NCBI GenBank assembly: GCA_012103375.1 | Contig: WLWX01000001.1 | Location: forward strand, 3,452,492-3,516,491 | DNA length: 64,000 nt | Source of the DNA: Paracoccaceae bacterium | Lineage (GTDB): Bacteria > Pseudomonadota > Alphaproteobacteria > Rhodobacterales > Rhodobacteraceae | Reading direction: 5' to 3' | Part shown: positions 38,160 to 46,697 of the stretch, one piece after another | How positions within the stretch are numbered: position 1 is the first letter of the stretch | How the letters are laid out: every line of letters starts with the position of its first letter | Notes under the pieces: generated by a model | Databases searched by the model: none | Told to the model about the DNA's origin: nothing | Seen by the model: only the letters and a program-made list of their open reading frames with translations | Translations under genes and position numbers: made by a program

Positions 38160-38855
38160 ATGCCCGCTACACTGCTGATCACCCGGCCACGCGGGCGCGC
38201 CGAGCGCTTTGCCAGGGATTGCCGTAGATTGATCGGTCACGAGATTCCGTTTCTGATTGCGCCGGTGGTCAGGACCATTGCGCAGCCGGTCGCCGCGGAT
38301 CTCACGGCATATCGCGGGCTTATTGTCACGTCGGAGGCTGGTTTGAATGCGATAGACTGGCCAGCGGCGGCGCCGCGCCCGGTGGTCTATGCCGTTGGCA
38401 GTCACACCGCCAAACTTGCGCGTGCCGCAGAGTTTGATGCGATCGACGGTGGCGGCGATGCGGATGCGCTGGTGGCGACGATCATTGCGGCGTCCCCAAA
38501 GGGGCCCCTGCTGCATCTGCATGGGTCAGAAACGCGCGGCGATATCCGGGCGCGCCTGACGGATGCCGGGCTTCATGTTGAGGCTTGCGTGGCCTATCGA
38601 CAGCAGGATGTGGAACTGGACGGGGCGACCATCGCGCTTTTGCGGGGGTCCGCGCCGGTTGTTTTGCCGGTCTTTTCGGTCCGCTCGGCCCTTAGGTTAT
38701 TGAAATACCAGCCCGCGCCCACACATCACATCGTGGCGATCAGCGATGCAGTCGCCCGCGCCTGGCCGCGCGACACCAATCCGATACATGTGGCAGAATG
38801 TCCGACCGCGATTTCCATGGCCCAGTCCGTCGCGGCCTTGTATGAAGAAGACTGA
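38160..38855 (+). CDS. hemD: uroporphyrinogen-III synthase
   Basis: 231-residue HemD that closes and isomerises hydroxymethylbilane to uroporphyrinogen III. Recognised by [17 protein letters not shown] at the start, [21 protein letters not shown] and the late [14 protein letters not shown], all typical of the poorly conserved HemD fold. The ATG at 38160 is chosen since the frame upstream is antisense to tsaD. It is divergent from tsaD (78-bp gap) and overlaps the next gene by 14 nt. Confidence 0.87.
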   Translation: MPATLLITRPRGRAERFARDCRRLIGHEIPFLIAPVVRTIAQPVAADLTAYRGLIVTSEAGLNAIDWPAAAPRPVVYAVGSHTAKLARAAEFDAIDGGGDADALVATIIAASPKGPLLHLHGSETRGDIRARLTDAGLHVEACVAYRQQDVELDGATIALLRGSAPVVLPVFSVRSALRLLKYQPAPTHHIVAISDAVARAWPRDTNPIHVAECPTAISMAQSVAALYEED

Positions 38856-40215
38856 CCAGAGTCCGAGTTTTAGGGAAAAGGGCGACCACGTGGCGAAAAC
38901 CCCCGGCAAGACACCGCGCAAAACACCGCGCAAAACAGCGGCGAAACCGGTGACGGATCTGCCTGCTGATCCGGCGAATACAGAGGCAAAAGCCGCGAAA
39001 GGCCCTGCTAAGGCATCGCCGGTGAAACCACAGACGCCAAAGACGCAGGCGGCACCGACGGATGCGCCAAAATCCGCGCCGGGGTCAAAGCCGGGGCCGA
39101 AGGCGTCTGCCACATCCGCGGCAGACAAAAATGCCGGTCAAACTGTTACTTCGGCAGCGCCGAAAACGGGTGATGCGCCGCGGCGTGGCGGAATAATGAT
39201 GCCGCTTCTGGGCGGTGTACTGGCCGCGGCAATCGGGGCCGCGGCTGTGCTGTATCTGCAGCCGCAGGGTTGGAACGGCAACTCGGACGCGGTTGCGGCT
39301 CAATCAGACCGGATAACCGCGCTCCAGGGTGGGCTTGATGCGTTGCGCGCCGAAATCGCCGGTGATCGCGCCGCCACGATTGCGGCGCTGCAGGATGAGG
39401 TTGCGGCGCTGGCCACCTCGGTCGCGCAGCTGGATGCCCGCGTCGCGACAGCAGGCGGCGAATTGGACGATACGGTTGGCACGCTGCGCGACAAACTGGC
39501 GCTTGTGCAGGAGACGCAAGACACGCTGACCGGACGTGTCGGAGCGCTGGAGGCACGCCCCGTCGATCAGGCCCCGGATATCGCAGCACTTCAGGCTGAC
39601 GTGCGCGCCCTGACCGCACGTCTTGAAACCGCAGCGCAGGACGCGCGCGACCAGATTTTGGCGGCAAATGAGCGCGCGGCAGAAGTGGAAAAACTTGCCG
39701 TGGACAGTGTCGCCAATCAGGCAACGCAGTCGACTTTGACAGCACTTGGCGATGCCCTTGCGTCCGGGCGCGCCTATGACAACGCACTCGGCGCATTTCA
39801 GGCCGCAGCGCCCGATGCAGTGATCGACCCGGCGCTTGCCGACAATGCCGCCAACGGGGTCGCCAGTTTGCGCGCGTTAAGGGCCGATTTTCCTGACGCG
39901 GCGCGCGCCGTTCTTGCCGATGTCGCGACCGCCGCTGCCGAAAACGCGACAATGACGGATCGAATGTTTGCGTTCTTTCGCGCCCAAACCGGCGCGCGAT
40001 CCCTCAGCCCGCGTGAGGGCGACGATGCCGACGCTGTCTTGTCGCGCGCCGAAGCAGCGCTTGGCGATGGCGATCTGGCCGAAGCCGTTCGTGAGCTGCG
40101 GGCCCTCCCGCCCGAGGTGGCCGACCCGATGCAGGGCTGGCTTCTGCGTGCCCAAACCCGTCTGGACGTCATGTCGGCGCTGAACGATCTGTCCGCCCCG
40201 AAAACCTCCAACTAA
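38842..40215 (+). CDS. mitofilin-like (COG4223) inner-membrane protein
   Basis: 457 residues from ATG 38842; a GTG at 38890 (VAKTPGKTPRK) is an alternative start. A basic, Lys/Pro/Ala-rich cytoplasmic tail of about 110 residues precedes one membrane helix (around IMMPLLGGVLAAAIGAAAVLYL), then a long coiled-coil region (repeated ALQ/LDA/VAQL heptads, residues about 155-300) and a helical C-terminal domain. In alphaproteobacteria this gene lies between hemD and hemY, related to mitochondrial Mic60/mitofilin, with a suggested role in membrane shaping and envelope contacts. Confidence 0.78.
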   Translation: MKKTDQSPSFREKGDHVAKTPGKTPRKTPRKTAAKPVTDLPADPANTEAKAAKGPAKASPVKPQTPKTQAAPTDAPKSAPGSKPGPKASATSAADKNAGQTVTSAAPKTGDAPRRGGIMMPLLGGVLAAAIGAAAVLYLQPQGWNGNSDAVAAQSDRITALQGGLDALRAEIAGDRAATIAALQDEVAALATSVAQLDARVATAGGELDDTVGTLRDKLALVQETQDTLTGRVGALEARPVDQAPDIAALQADVRALTARLETAAQDARDQILAANERAAEVEKLAVDSVANQATQSTLTALGDALASGRAYDNALGAFQAAAPDAVIDPALADNAANGVASLRALRADFPDAARAVLADVATAAAENATMTDRMFAFFRAQTGARSLSPREGDDADAVLSRAEAALGDGDLAEAVRELRALPPEVADPMQGWLLRAQTRLDVMSALNDLSAPKTSN

Positions 40216-40225
40216 GAACGCGCCG

Positions 40226-41749
40226 ATGTTTTGGTCGTTACTGAAATTTATCATCTTCATTGCCCTGATCGCCGCCCTGACATTCGGGGCTGGCTGGCTG
40301 ATGGAGGCGGAAGGGGGCTTGCGGATCAGCGTTGCGGATCGCGAATACACCTTACAGCCGTTGCAGGCCGCAATCGCCGCGATTCTGCTTCTGATCACCG
40401 TCTGGATAGTGCTGAAATTGGTTGGATTTCTGTCCGCTCTGGTGCGGTTTCTGAACGGCGATGAAACGGCTGTGTCGCGCTGGTTTGATCGCAACCGCGA
40501 ACGGCGCGGGTTTGACGCGATGGCCGATGCAATGATGGCGCTGGCTGCGGGCGAAGGCCGCGTCGCCATGGCCAAGGCCGCGCGCGCCGAACGGTTTCTG
40601 AACCGGCCCGAGCTGACCAACCTGCTAAGCGCCCAGGCCGCCGAGATGACCGGTGACGCCCGCAAGGCCGAAGAGATCTACAAACGCCTGCTGAGCGATG
40701 ATCGCACCCGCTTCGTTGCGGTGCGCGGGTTGATGAAACAGCGTCTGGACGCGGGCGAAACGGATGTTGCGCTGAAGCTGGCGCAGAAGGCGTTCGCGCT
40801 TAAGCCCAAGCACATGGAAACCGGCGATACCCTGTTGCGTTTGCAGACCGACAAGGGCGATTGGGAAGGCGCGCGCGACACGCTGGGCAAGAAGCTGAAG
40901 GCGGGTGCCGTACCGCGCGACGTCCACCGCCGCCGCGACGCCGTACTGGCGCTGAGCGAGGCCGAAGACGTCTTTGCCGACGGCAAGACCATCGAAGCGC
41001 GCGAACAGGCGATCGAGGCCAACCGCCTGTCGCCCGATCTGATCCCCGCTGCTGTCATGGCGGCGCAAAGTTACTTGGCCCAAGGGCAGCCGAAATACGC
41101 CGACCGGGTGCTGCGCAAGGCCTGGGCGGCGCAACCGCATCCTGATCTGGCCTCGGCCTTTGCGTCGATTGCACCGGATGAAACGCCCGTGGCGCGGCTG
41201 AAGCGATTTCAGCGCCTGGTCAAGGAAGCGCCCGACAACCCGGAAACCGCGCTGACGCTGGCCGAACTGAACCTGTCGGCCGAGGATTTTCCCGCCGCCC
41301 GCAAGGCGCTGGGCGATCTTGCGGACACGGCCCCGACCGCGCGGTCGCTTAGCATCATGGCGGCTGTGACCCGGGGTGAGGGGGCCGACGACGCCGTGGT
41401 GCGCGGCTGGCTGACCCGTGCGCTGGGCGCGCCGCGCGGACCTCAGTGGATTTGCGATAATTGCCAGAGCATTCAGGGCGAATGGGCCCCGGTTTGCGAT
41501 AATTGCGCCGGATTCGACACGCTGACCTGGCGCGACGCCCCGGGTGAGACTGGCGTGGCGTCAACCGGATTGGACATGGTGCCGCTGTTGGCCGGACGCG
41601 ACGCCGACAACAGCAAAACGACCGATGATTCAACTGATGCGGCACCCGCACAACTGGACGTGGTCGACCTGCCCAAGACCGAACCCCTGATCATGGAGTC
41701 CGCCGCGGAGACAGACACCAGGACCGGCGCGAAGGATCCGCCGACCTGA
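40226..41749 (+). CDS. hemY: HemY-type tetratricopeptide membrane protein with C-terminal zinc-ribbon-like motif
   Basis: 507 residues. Two N-terminal membrane helices (about residues 5-25 and 45-68) match the HemY_N domain, followed by TPR-like helical repeats to about residue 400. Near residues 412-433 there is a paired CDNCQSIQGEWAPVCDNC motif resembling a zinc ribbon, also seen in LapB-like proteins. The C-terminal 60 residues are acidic and low complexity. It belongs to the hemD-mitofilin-hemY unit; despite the name, a direct enzymatic role in heme synthesis is not established for this family. Confidence 0.85.
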   Translation: MFWSLLKFIIFIALIAALTFGAGWLMEAEGGLRISVADREYTLQPLQAAIAAILLLITVWIVLKLVGFLSALVRFLNGDETAVSRWFDRNRERRGFDAMADAMMALAAGEGRVAMAKAARAERFLNRPELTNLLSAQAAEMTGDARKAEEIYKRLLSDDRTRFVAVRGLMKQRLDAGETDVALKLAQKAFALKPKHMETGDTLLRLQTDKGDWEGARDTLGKKLKAGAVPRDVHRRRDAVLALSEAEDVFADGKTIEAREQAIEANRLSPDLIPAAVMAAQSYLAQGQPKYADRVLRKAWAAQPHPDLASAFASIAPDETPVARLKRFQRLVKEAPDNPETALTLAELNLSAEDFPAARKALGDLADTAPTARSLSIMAAVTRGEGADDAVVRGWLTRALGAPRGPQWICDNCQSIQGEWAPVCDNCAGFDTLTWRDAPGETGVASTGLDMVPLLAGRDADNSKTTDDSTDAAPAQLDVVDLPKTEPLIMESAAETDTRTGAKDPPT

Positions 41750-41838
41750 CACGTTCCGGCGGGTCCACAGTCCATGATCAATTACAGCCGACGCGGTCAC
41801 TTGCGCGGGTGAAAGCAGTTTGCTATGCGCCACGAAGC

Positions 41839-41914
41839 GCCGCTGTAGCTCAGATGGTAGAGCACGTCATTCGTAATGATTGGGTCGTAGGTTCGAGTCC
41901 TATCAGCGGCACCA
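41839..41914 (+). tRNA. tRNA-Thr (anticodon CGU)
   Basis: 76-nt cloverleaf with acceptor stem GCCGCTG/CAGCGGC, encoded CCA at 41912-41914, D-arm with AGCTCAGATGGTAGAGC, anticodon loop TTCGTAA giving anticodon CGT, and T-loop GGTTCGAGTCC. The lower anticodon stem has one G-U and one mismatch by eye. It reads the ACG codon. Confidence 0.95.
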
Positions 41915-41942
41915 AAGTCGCTTTTCGAAGAAAAGCGACTTT
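41914..41942 (+). terminator. strong hairpin directly after tRNA-Thr
   Basis: AAAGTCGCTTTTC (41914-41926), a GAA loop, and GAAAAGCGACTTT (41930-41942) form a perfect 13-bp stem starting at the last base of the tRNA. Probably the tRNA terminator. The following 150 bp (to 42095) contains nothing I can identify. Confidence 0.75.
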
Positions 41943-42095
41943 AACCTTCAGATTTTGGCGTTAAGCGGCAGGCGTTTCGCAGAAACGACGAGACCTTGGG
42001 GCGGTTCTGGCTTTGTCCATTCGGCTGCACCAAACCAGACCTGTTGATCTGTAAACCTGTCTAAAGCTCTGAATGGGTGATCAAACTGACTGGCT

Positions 42096-42313
42096 GATTG
42101 TGTTGAAAAACTCCGTTTTAGGGCCTGAACGATGATTTTTCTTTCCATGCAGCCCGATCCTAAATTTTTGGCGCGGGGGTCGGCCCAAATCGCCTACATG
42201 CGCTCACGCGCAGCCATGCGCTGTCTCGTGGTCAAAGCTTTCCGACTATTTCGCTTCATAGGTTTTCGCAAGAAATCCGCGACGCTCTGATTTCGGAGTT
42301 TTTCAACACAATC
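42096..42313. mobile_element. 218-bp MITE, copy 3 (inverted)
   Basis: Reverse complement of copies 1 and 2, identical by eye, flanked by GGCT (42092-42095 and 42314-42317). It is intergenic between tRNA-Thr and a small membrane protein gene. Small ORFs crossing it on either strand are not real genes. Confidence 0.93.
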
Positions 42314-42388
42314 GGCTAAATACGGATGTCGGGGATAGGGCGATCCGAGACTGTGGATATTTCACATCTCGCTAGAAAGGATCCCTCA

Positions 42389-42613
42389 ATGCAAGCTATG
42401 AAGCGCGTTGATGTTGTAAAGTGGGTGGCAACCGTAGTTCAGCTTGTTGGCTATGGACTAACCGGTCTCAACATCGTGCCGTGGAATGTGTTTGCTTTCA
42501 TCGTCGGCATTGCCTTGTGGTTTCTCGTCGGAGTGATGTGGAAAGACAGGGCCATCATGGTTGTTCACGTTGGTGCCTTCGTCGCCATATTGGCAGGCTA
42601 TCTCAACTCATAG
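42389..42613 (+). CDS. small DUF6552-like membrane protein
   Basis: 74 residues from ATG 42389 (preceded by AGAAAGGA). Two to three hydrophobic segments: VATVVQLVGYGLTGLNIVPW, VFAFIVGIALWFLVGVMW, and IMVVHVGAFVAILAGYL. It resembles short uncharacterised membrane proteins (DUF6552) of marine alphaproteobacteria. Function unknown. A longer frame from 42326 would start almost at the MITE end and is less likely. Confidence 0.6.
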   Translation: MQAMKRVDVVKWVATVVQLVGYGLTGLNIVPWNVFAFIVGIALWFLVGVMWKDRAIMVVHVGAFVAILAGYLNS

Positions 42614-42696
42614 CTAAGACATGCCGAACAACAACTTGCCCGAACAAAGTCGGGTATTTGACCGCATCTCTTTGCCACGTGCTCACCTAAAAGTGG

Positions 42697-42948
42697 TTAC
42701 TTCGTGCAAGCGGTTCTTGAGCAACGATGGTTAGGGTCGGAAATTGGTGAAGAGCTATTGGGAGCATAGGCCGGGTAACTTGGCGCAGGAGCCGGATTAA
42801 AATACGGATCGTCACTAAGGCTTTCGTTCCCCGTATCCGCAATCATCTTCCATGTCTCTGCGTCGCAGCTCGCCAAAACAAAGGTGCAACCAATCGCCAA
42901 GATGATCCGGCCTGTTGCCCTGTTTTCGCAGATATTGGGAAGCTTCAT
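42697..42948 (-). CDS. putative small lipoprotein
   Basis: 83 residues with an N-terminal signal-like stretch (RIILAIGCTFVLASC) ending in a plausible lipobox LASC at Cys28. The rest is polar with a Pro/Tyr/Ser-rich C-terminal half (NPAPAPSYPAYAPNSSSP). I recognise no family. It may be a genuine small envelope lipoprotein or a fragment; it stands alone between the DUF6552 gene and the tct operon. Confidence 0.45.
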   Translation of the reverse strand: MKLPNICENRATGRIILAIGCTFVLASCDAETWKMIADTGNESLSDDPYFNPAPAPSYPAYAPNSSSPISDPNHRCSRTACTK

Positions 42949-43087
42949 GTTTGAGTCCTAGCCTGAGTTCAATTTGCCGGTGTCGGCTAACGTTCCCTAT
43001 CGGCTGCCATACATTTTGTCACACATTTGTCCGAGAAAAATTATTTCGGCGGGTGGTAGTCGTCCCGACTTAAATAAAAGGCAATTG

Positions 43088-44146
43088 CTATCTCTGTGCG
43101 TCGCGAACAAGGGCGGCCAGACGGTAAAAACCGTGGGCCATTTTTGTATAGGGGGTGAGCAGGAAGAATGTGAGGACCGCGCCAAGGTGCAGCGCAAGAA
43201 GCACCGGCATCAATTCGGTTGACCCAAGTGCATAAAGCGCCAACCCGCTGAAGGCGACAAAGCCAAGCAGCGCGATGAAGGCCACTTCACCACCCCAGGC
43301 GGAGGCCGCGCCAAGGTGCGGATCGGCGCGGCGTTTCAGGGCGAACAGCCAGGCCGCGCCAAATGTCAGCATGATGCCGCCCGGCACGCCTAGAAGTTTG
43401 GGTGGCGACCAGAACCCGTATGGCGCATGCAGGCCGAAGACATAGTGCATGATCGTTCCGGCGCTGGTGCTGGCAAAGCACAAGAGAAACCCGAAAAGCA
43501 CCAGCTGATGCGCGGCGCGACGTGCTTGGGTGAACCGGTCTTCGTCTTCGAAATTACATCCGTCACCGTGGCCCCCGGCGAGGTTGCGCATGTCACCGGC
43601 AGACCGCAGTGCTGCCTTGATATGCGCCAATGTCACCGGGCCGCCATCGACCGCGTGCCAGTATCGCCTTAGACTGATCGCAAGGCTGACAAGCGGCAAA
43701 AGGAAGGCCGGCGCGAAGATCGCGACCATCAGGCCGTGTGACATGACCACATAGAAACCCGGGCCGTCGCCTGAACCGCCCAGCCACTTTGCCAAAATGA
43801 AAATCAGTGCGAAGGCGAGGACCGACGCGATGGCAATCAACATTCCGTTCTTCTGAAAGGCCTTGGCGAAGGACTGCGGAGTGGCGAAACTTTCCCAGCT
43901 GTCGTGACGGACCTCGGCCAGTGCTGCGGGCAGGTTCAGGTCGAATTCGTGCGGGGCGGTGTACTGGCAGGCATAAAAGCATCCCCGGCAGTTGTGGCAG
44001 AGGTTGGCAAGCTGGGTGATATCTCCGTCCGAAAATGCGCGGTTTGCCTGCAACGCGGGAAAGACCGCGCAGTAGCCTTCGCAATACCGGCAGGCATTGC
44101 AAATCTCGGCCTGACGGCGCGCTTCCTGGATCAACTCAATTTGCAT
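43088..44146 (-). CDS. tcuB: tricarballylate utilisation 4Fe-4S/membrane protein TcuB
   Basis: 352 residues from ATG 44146 (MQIELIQEARRQAEICNACR). Two Cys clusters near the N-terminus (CNACRYCEGYC and CHNCRGCFYAC) bind Fe-S centres, followed by six membrane helices. TcuB in Salmonella accepts electrons from FADH2 of TcuA during tricarballylate oxidation to cis-aconitate and passes them to the membrane pool. It overlaps tcuA by 11 nt and is last in the tct operon. Confidence 0.9.
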   Translation of the reverse strand: MQIELIQEARRQAEICNACRYCEGYCAVFPALQANRAFSDGDITQLANLCHNCRGCFYACQYTAPHEFDLNLPAALAEVRHDSWESFATPQSFAKAFQKNGMLIAIASVLAFALIFILAKWLGGSGDGPGFYVVMSHGLMVAIFAPAFLLPLVSLAISLRRYWHAVDGGPVTLAHIKAALRSAGDMRNLAGGHGDGCNFEDEDRFTQARRAAHQLVLFGFLLCFASTSAGTIMHYVFGLHAPYGFWSPPKLLGVPGGIMLTFGAAWLFALKRRADPHLGAASAWGGEVAFIALLGFVAFSGLALYALGSTELMPVLLALHLGAVLTFFLLTPYTKMAHGFYRLAALVRDAQR

Positions 44147-45518
44147 GATTTGCCGCTTCCCGTCCTGCGATGCGGCCAAAGACCGTGCCGATGGTCATGC
44201 CGAACCCGGCCAGATACCCTTGCCCCAGGATCGAGCCCGCCATTGTTTCACCCGCCGCCCAAAGGTTGGTGACGGGGCGGTTGCCGATGCTGCATTGGGC
44301 CCGGGCATCGACCTTCAAACCAAGGTAGGTGAAGGTGACTCCGGTGCGCAGCGAATAGCCATAGAAAGGAGGCTTCGTGATCGGCCGCGCCCAGTTCGTC
44401 TTGGGCGGCGTCAGCCCGGTGGTTGCCACGCCGTCCAGCTCGGTCGGGTGAAAGGCGGACGTGTCACCGCAGGCCGCGTTATACGCGTCCACAGTCTGGC
44501 GCAGTTTGTTGGGCGGCAAGCCCATTTTGCCCGCTAATTCATCCAGCGTATCCGCCTTGATCGGCGGGAACACCGACGGCATGAACAGGTCCAGGGATCT
44601 GGCGTCGATAATCGCATAGCCCACTTGGTCCGGCTGATCCGCGACCAGCCGCCCCCAGATCGCATAGCGCTTGGGCCAGACGTCTTCGCCCTCGTCATAG
44701 AACCGCTGGGCATCGCGGTTCACGACAATCGAAAACGGCACACAGTCCAGCCGCGTGACAATTCCGCCGTCGAACTTCGGGGCGCGCCCGTCAATGGCCA
44801 CCGCGTGGCATTGGGTCGGGTCGCCGACTTGCTCGACGCCCTGATCCAGCAGATCGGCCAGCACCAGACCACGATTGTAGGGTGTCCCCCGGATCAGGAA
44901 ATTCTTCGCCGCAGGCCCCCAGGCGCGGGCCAGCCAATCGGTATCGGCCTGAAACCCGCCCGAGGCCACAACGACCGATTTCGGGGAAACGCGATGCGTG
45001 GCGCCTTCGTGCGTGTAGTCGAGGAATGAGATCCGGTCGCCGTCGACCTCAAGATGCGTGACTTTGGCGTCGTATTTCACTTCGACGCCCAGCCCTTCGG
45101 CGGTGCGATAATAGGCGTTCACCAGACTTTTTCCGCCACCGCGAAAGAACGCGTTGGTGCGCGCCAGCGACAGTGTGCCGGACAAGGACGGCTGGAACCG
45201 CACGCCGTGGTCGATCATCCAGGGCAGGCATTCCTCGGACCCGCGGATCACCATTCGCGCCAGTCCCTCGTCGGTCTTGCCTTTGGTGACTTTCAACAGG
45301 TCCTCGAAATACTCGTCCTCTGCGTAATCCTCGACCAAGGGGCCAAGGGGGCCAGTATGCATACAGCGAAAATTCCGTGTGTGCCGGGAGTTGCCACCGC
45401 GATAGGGTTTCGGCGCGGCCTCAAGTATCAGCACCCGCGCCCCTGCCTCAGCCGCCGTCATGGCCGCACAAAGGGCCGCATTGCCGCCGCCGATCACAAC
45501 AATGTCGGGATGGCTCAC
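44136..45518 (-). CDS. tcuA: FAD-dependent tricarballylate dehydrogenase TcuA
   Basis: 460 residues from a GTG start at 45518 overlapping the upstream stop (GTGA). The fumarate reductase/succinate dehydrogenase-type flavoprotein fold shows the ADP-binding VVIGGGNAALCAAMTAAEAG (residues 6-25), RHTRNFRCMH, VVVASGGFQ, and the C-terminal LWAAGETMAGSILGQGYLAG. In characterised systems it oxidises tricarballylate to cis-aconitate. The context with TctABC, PrpF and TcuB supports tricarboxylate catabolism, though the exact substrate may differ. Confidence 0.9.
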   Translation of the reverse strand: MSHPDIVVIGGGNAALCAAMTAAEAGARVLILEAAPKPYRGGNSRHTRNFRCMHTGPLGPLVEDYAEDEYFEDLLKVTKGKTDEGLARMVIRGSEECLPWMIDHGVRFQPSLSGTLSLARTNAFFRGGGKSLVNAYYRTAEGLGVEVKYDAKVTHLEVDGDRISFLDYTHEGATHRVSPKSVVVASGGFQADTDWLARAWGPAAKNFLIRGTPYNRGLVLADLLDQGVEQVGDPTQCHAVAIDGRAPKFDGGIVTRLDCVPFSIVVNRDAQRFYDEGEDVWPKRYAIWGRLVADQPDQVGYAIIDARSLDLFMPSVFPPIKADTLDELAGKMGLPPNKLRQTVDAYNAACGDTSAFHPTELDGVATTGLTPPKTNWARPITKPPFYGYSLRTGVTFTYLGLKVDARAQCSIGNRPVTNLWAAGETMAGSILGQGYLAGFGMTIGTVFGRIAGREAANHAN

Positions 45519-46408
45519 GCAAGAACCTCGGGGTTGATCATGTGGATCGGCGCGCCATCTGCATAGGCGTTGATCTGTTCGAAGATATCCCTGAATTGCA
45601 GATCGAATTCGTCTTCGGTCACATAGCCGATGTGCGGTGTGGCCAGCACGTTCGGATGGGTGGCCAGGATGTTTTCGGTGTCGCGCATCGGTTCAGGATC
45701 AAACACGTCGATGGCGGCATGGATGCGCCCACGCGCAACCTCTGCCTCAAGCGCGCCGGTTTCGATCAGGCCCGACCGCGACGTGTTCACCAACAAGGCG
45801 CGGGGCTGCATGGCGGCCAGATCACCGGCGGTGACTATCCCTTTGGTGGCGGGTTTCAGGCGGACATGCAGGCTGACAATGTCGCTGGTTGCAAAGAAGG
45901 CCGCGCGACTGTCCGGCACCATTTTCCCATCCGCCCGCGCCCGCGCCCGCCCATAGCCATAAAGACCCAGGGTCCGCCCGCGCAACGTCCGCCCAACCCC
46001 CATCTGCCAATTGCCCGCTTTGAGTGAGGCCGCCTGTTCAGGGATCTGACGATAGCTTGCCAGCATCAGCGCCAGCGTCATCTCGGCCGCCGCATAGGAT
46101 GGCGTGTCGGAATGCATGTGGGAGCACAAAAGCACGTTGTTCGCGCTGCACGCCGCGACATCCACATGAGGATAAACACTGCGTTGCGAGATCAGCTTCA
46201 GCCGCGGCAATCGTTCCAGAAGCGCGGCGCTGATCTTTGTACGCTCACGAAACAAAACAATGGCCTCGGCCTCTTGCAGCCGCGTGGCCAGTTTGGTCGG
46301 ATCCGGTTCATGATCGGTCCAGACTGTAACGTCATGCCCGTCAAGCAACCGGAAACACGGCAAGCCGCGCAGCGTGTCGAACCAGTCGTCGAGGATATGA
46401 ACCTTCAT
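45515..46408 (-). CDS. D-2-hydroxyacid dehydrogenase family protein with internal deletion in the NAD-binding motif
   Basis: 297 residues, about 30 shorter than relatives. The catalytic residues of the D-2-hydroxyacid dehydrogenase family are all present: Arg211 (NTSRSGL), Glu239 (DVFDPEP), His259 (TPHIGY). At residues 148-161 the expected Rossmann start LGLYGYGR-IG-xxVA is cut: GYGR runs straight into ARARADGKMV, which normally lies after the first beta-alpha-beta unit. I infer an in-frame deletion of roughly 30 codons at a CGCCCG repeat tract (around 45937-45955), probably abolishing NAD binding. Start and stop remain coupled to neighbours (ATGA, GTGA). Confidence 0.82.
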   Translation of the reverse strand: MKVHILDDWFDTLRGLPCFRLLDGHDVTVWTDHEPDPTKLATRLQEAEAIVLFRERTKISAALLERLPRLKLISQRSVYPHVDVAACSANNVLLCSHMHSDTPSYAAAEMTLALMLASYRQIPEQAASLKAGNWQMGVGRTLRGRTLGLYGYGRARARADGKMVPDSRAAFFATSDIVSLHVRLKPATKGIVTAGDLAAMQPRALLVNTSRSGLIETGALEAEVARGRIHAAIDVFDPEPMRDTENILATHPNVLATPHIGYVTEDEFDLQFRDIFEQINAYADGAPIHMINPEVLA

Positions 46409-46644
46409 CGGCTTTCGATACGTGTCTCAGGCGTGGGCGCGCGTGGTGTCGGAACAAAGACAAAATCTTCCAGCGATCGGATTGCCGCCAGCACCTTCTG
46501 CCGCTCGCCCAGCATGTGGTTGAATTGCGCGTCACACCCGGAAATCGGCGACGGGTAGGATGAAATTTCAGTTTGCAGAATCTGACGCGCCTCCGCCAAT
46601 TCGGCCCGCGCGGCAAGGATACAGTCCTCAAAGGTTTCCGACAT
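46405..46644 (-). CDS. small conserved-looking protein in the tct operon
   Basis: 79 residues from ATG 46644 (MSETFEDCILAARAELAEARQ), overlapping the next gene by 4 nt (ATGA). Mostly helical and acidic, with a single central segment SSYPSPISGCDAQFNHMLGERQ. No family recognised. Its tight placement between prpF and the dehydrogenase suggests a real gene of the operon; function unknown. Confidence 0.6.
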   Translation of the reverse strand: MSETFEDCILAARAELAEARQILQTEISSYPSPISGCDAQFNHMLGERQKVLAAIRSLEDFVFVPTPRAPTPETRIESR

Positions 46645-46697
46645 GATACCTCTCCCTGATGATTGTATACAACGGCATACCAAAACCCGCGAAGAAG

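Noticed and set aside
41948-42148. A 66-codon minus-strand frame after tRNA-Thr.
   Set aside because: Its first residues are encoded by the MITE end and the rest shows no recognisable family; likely fortuitous.
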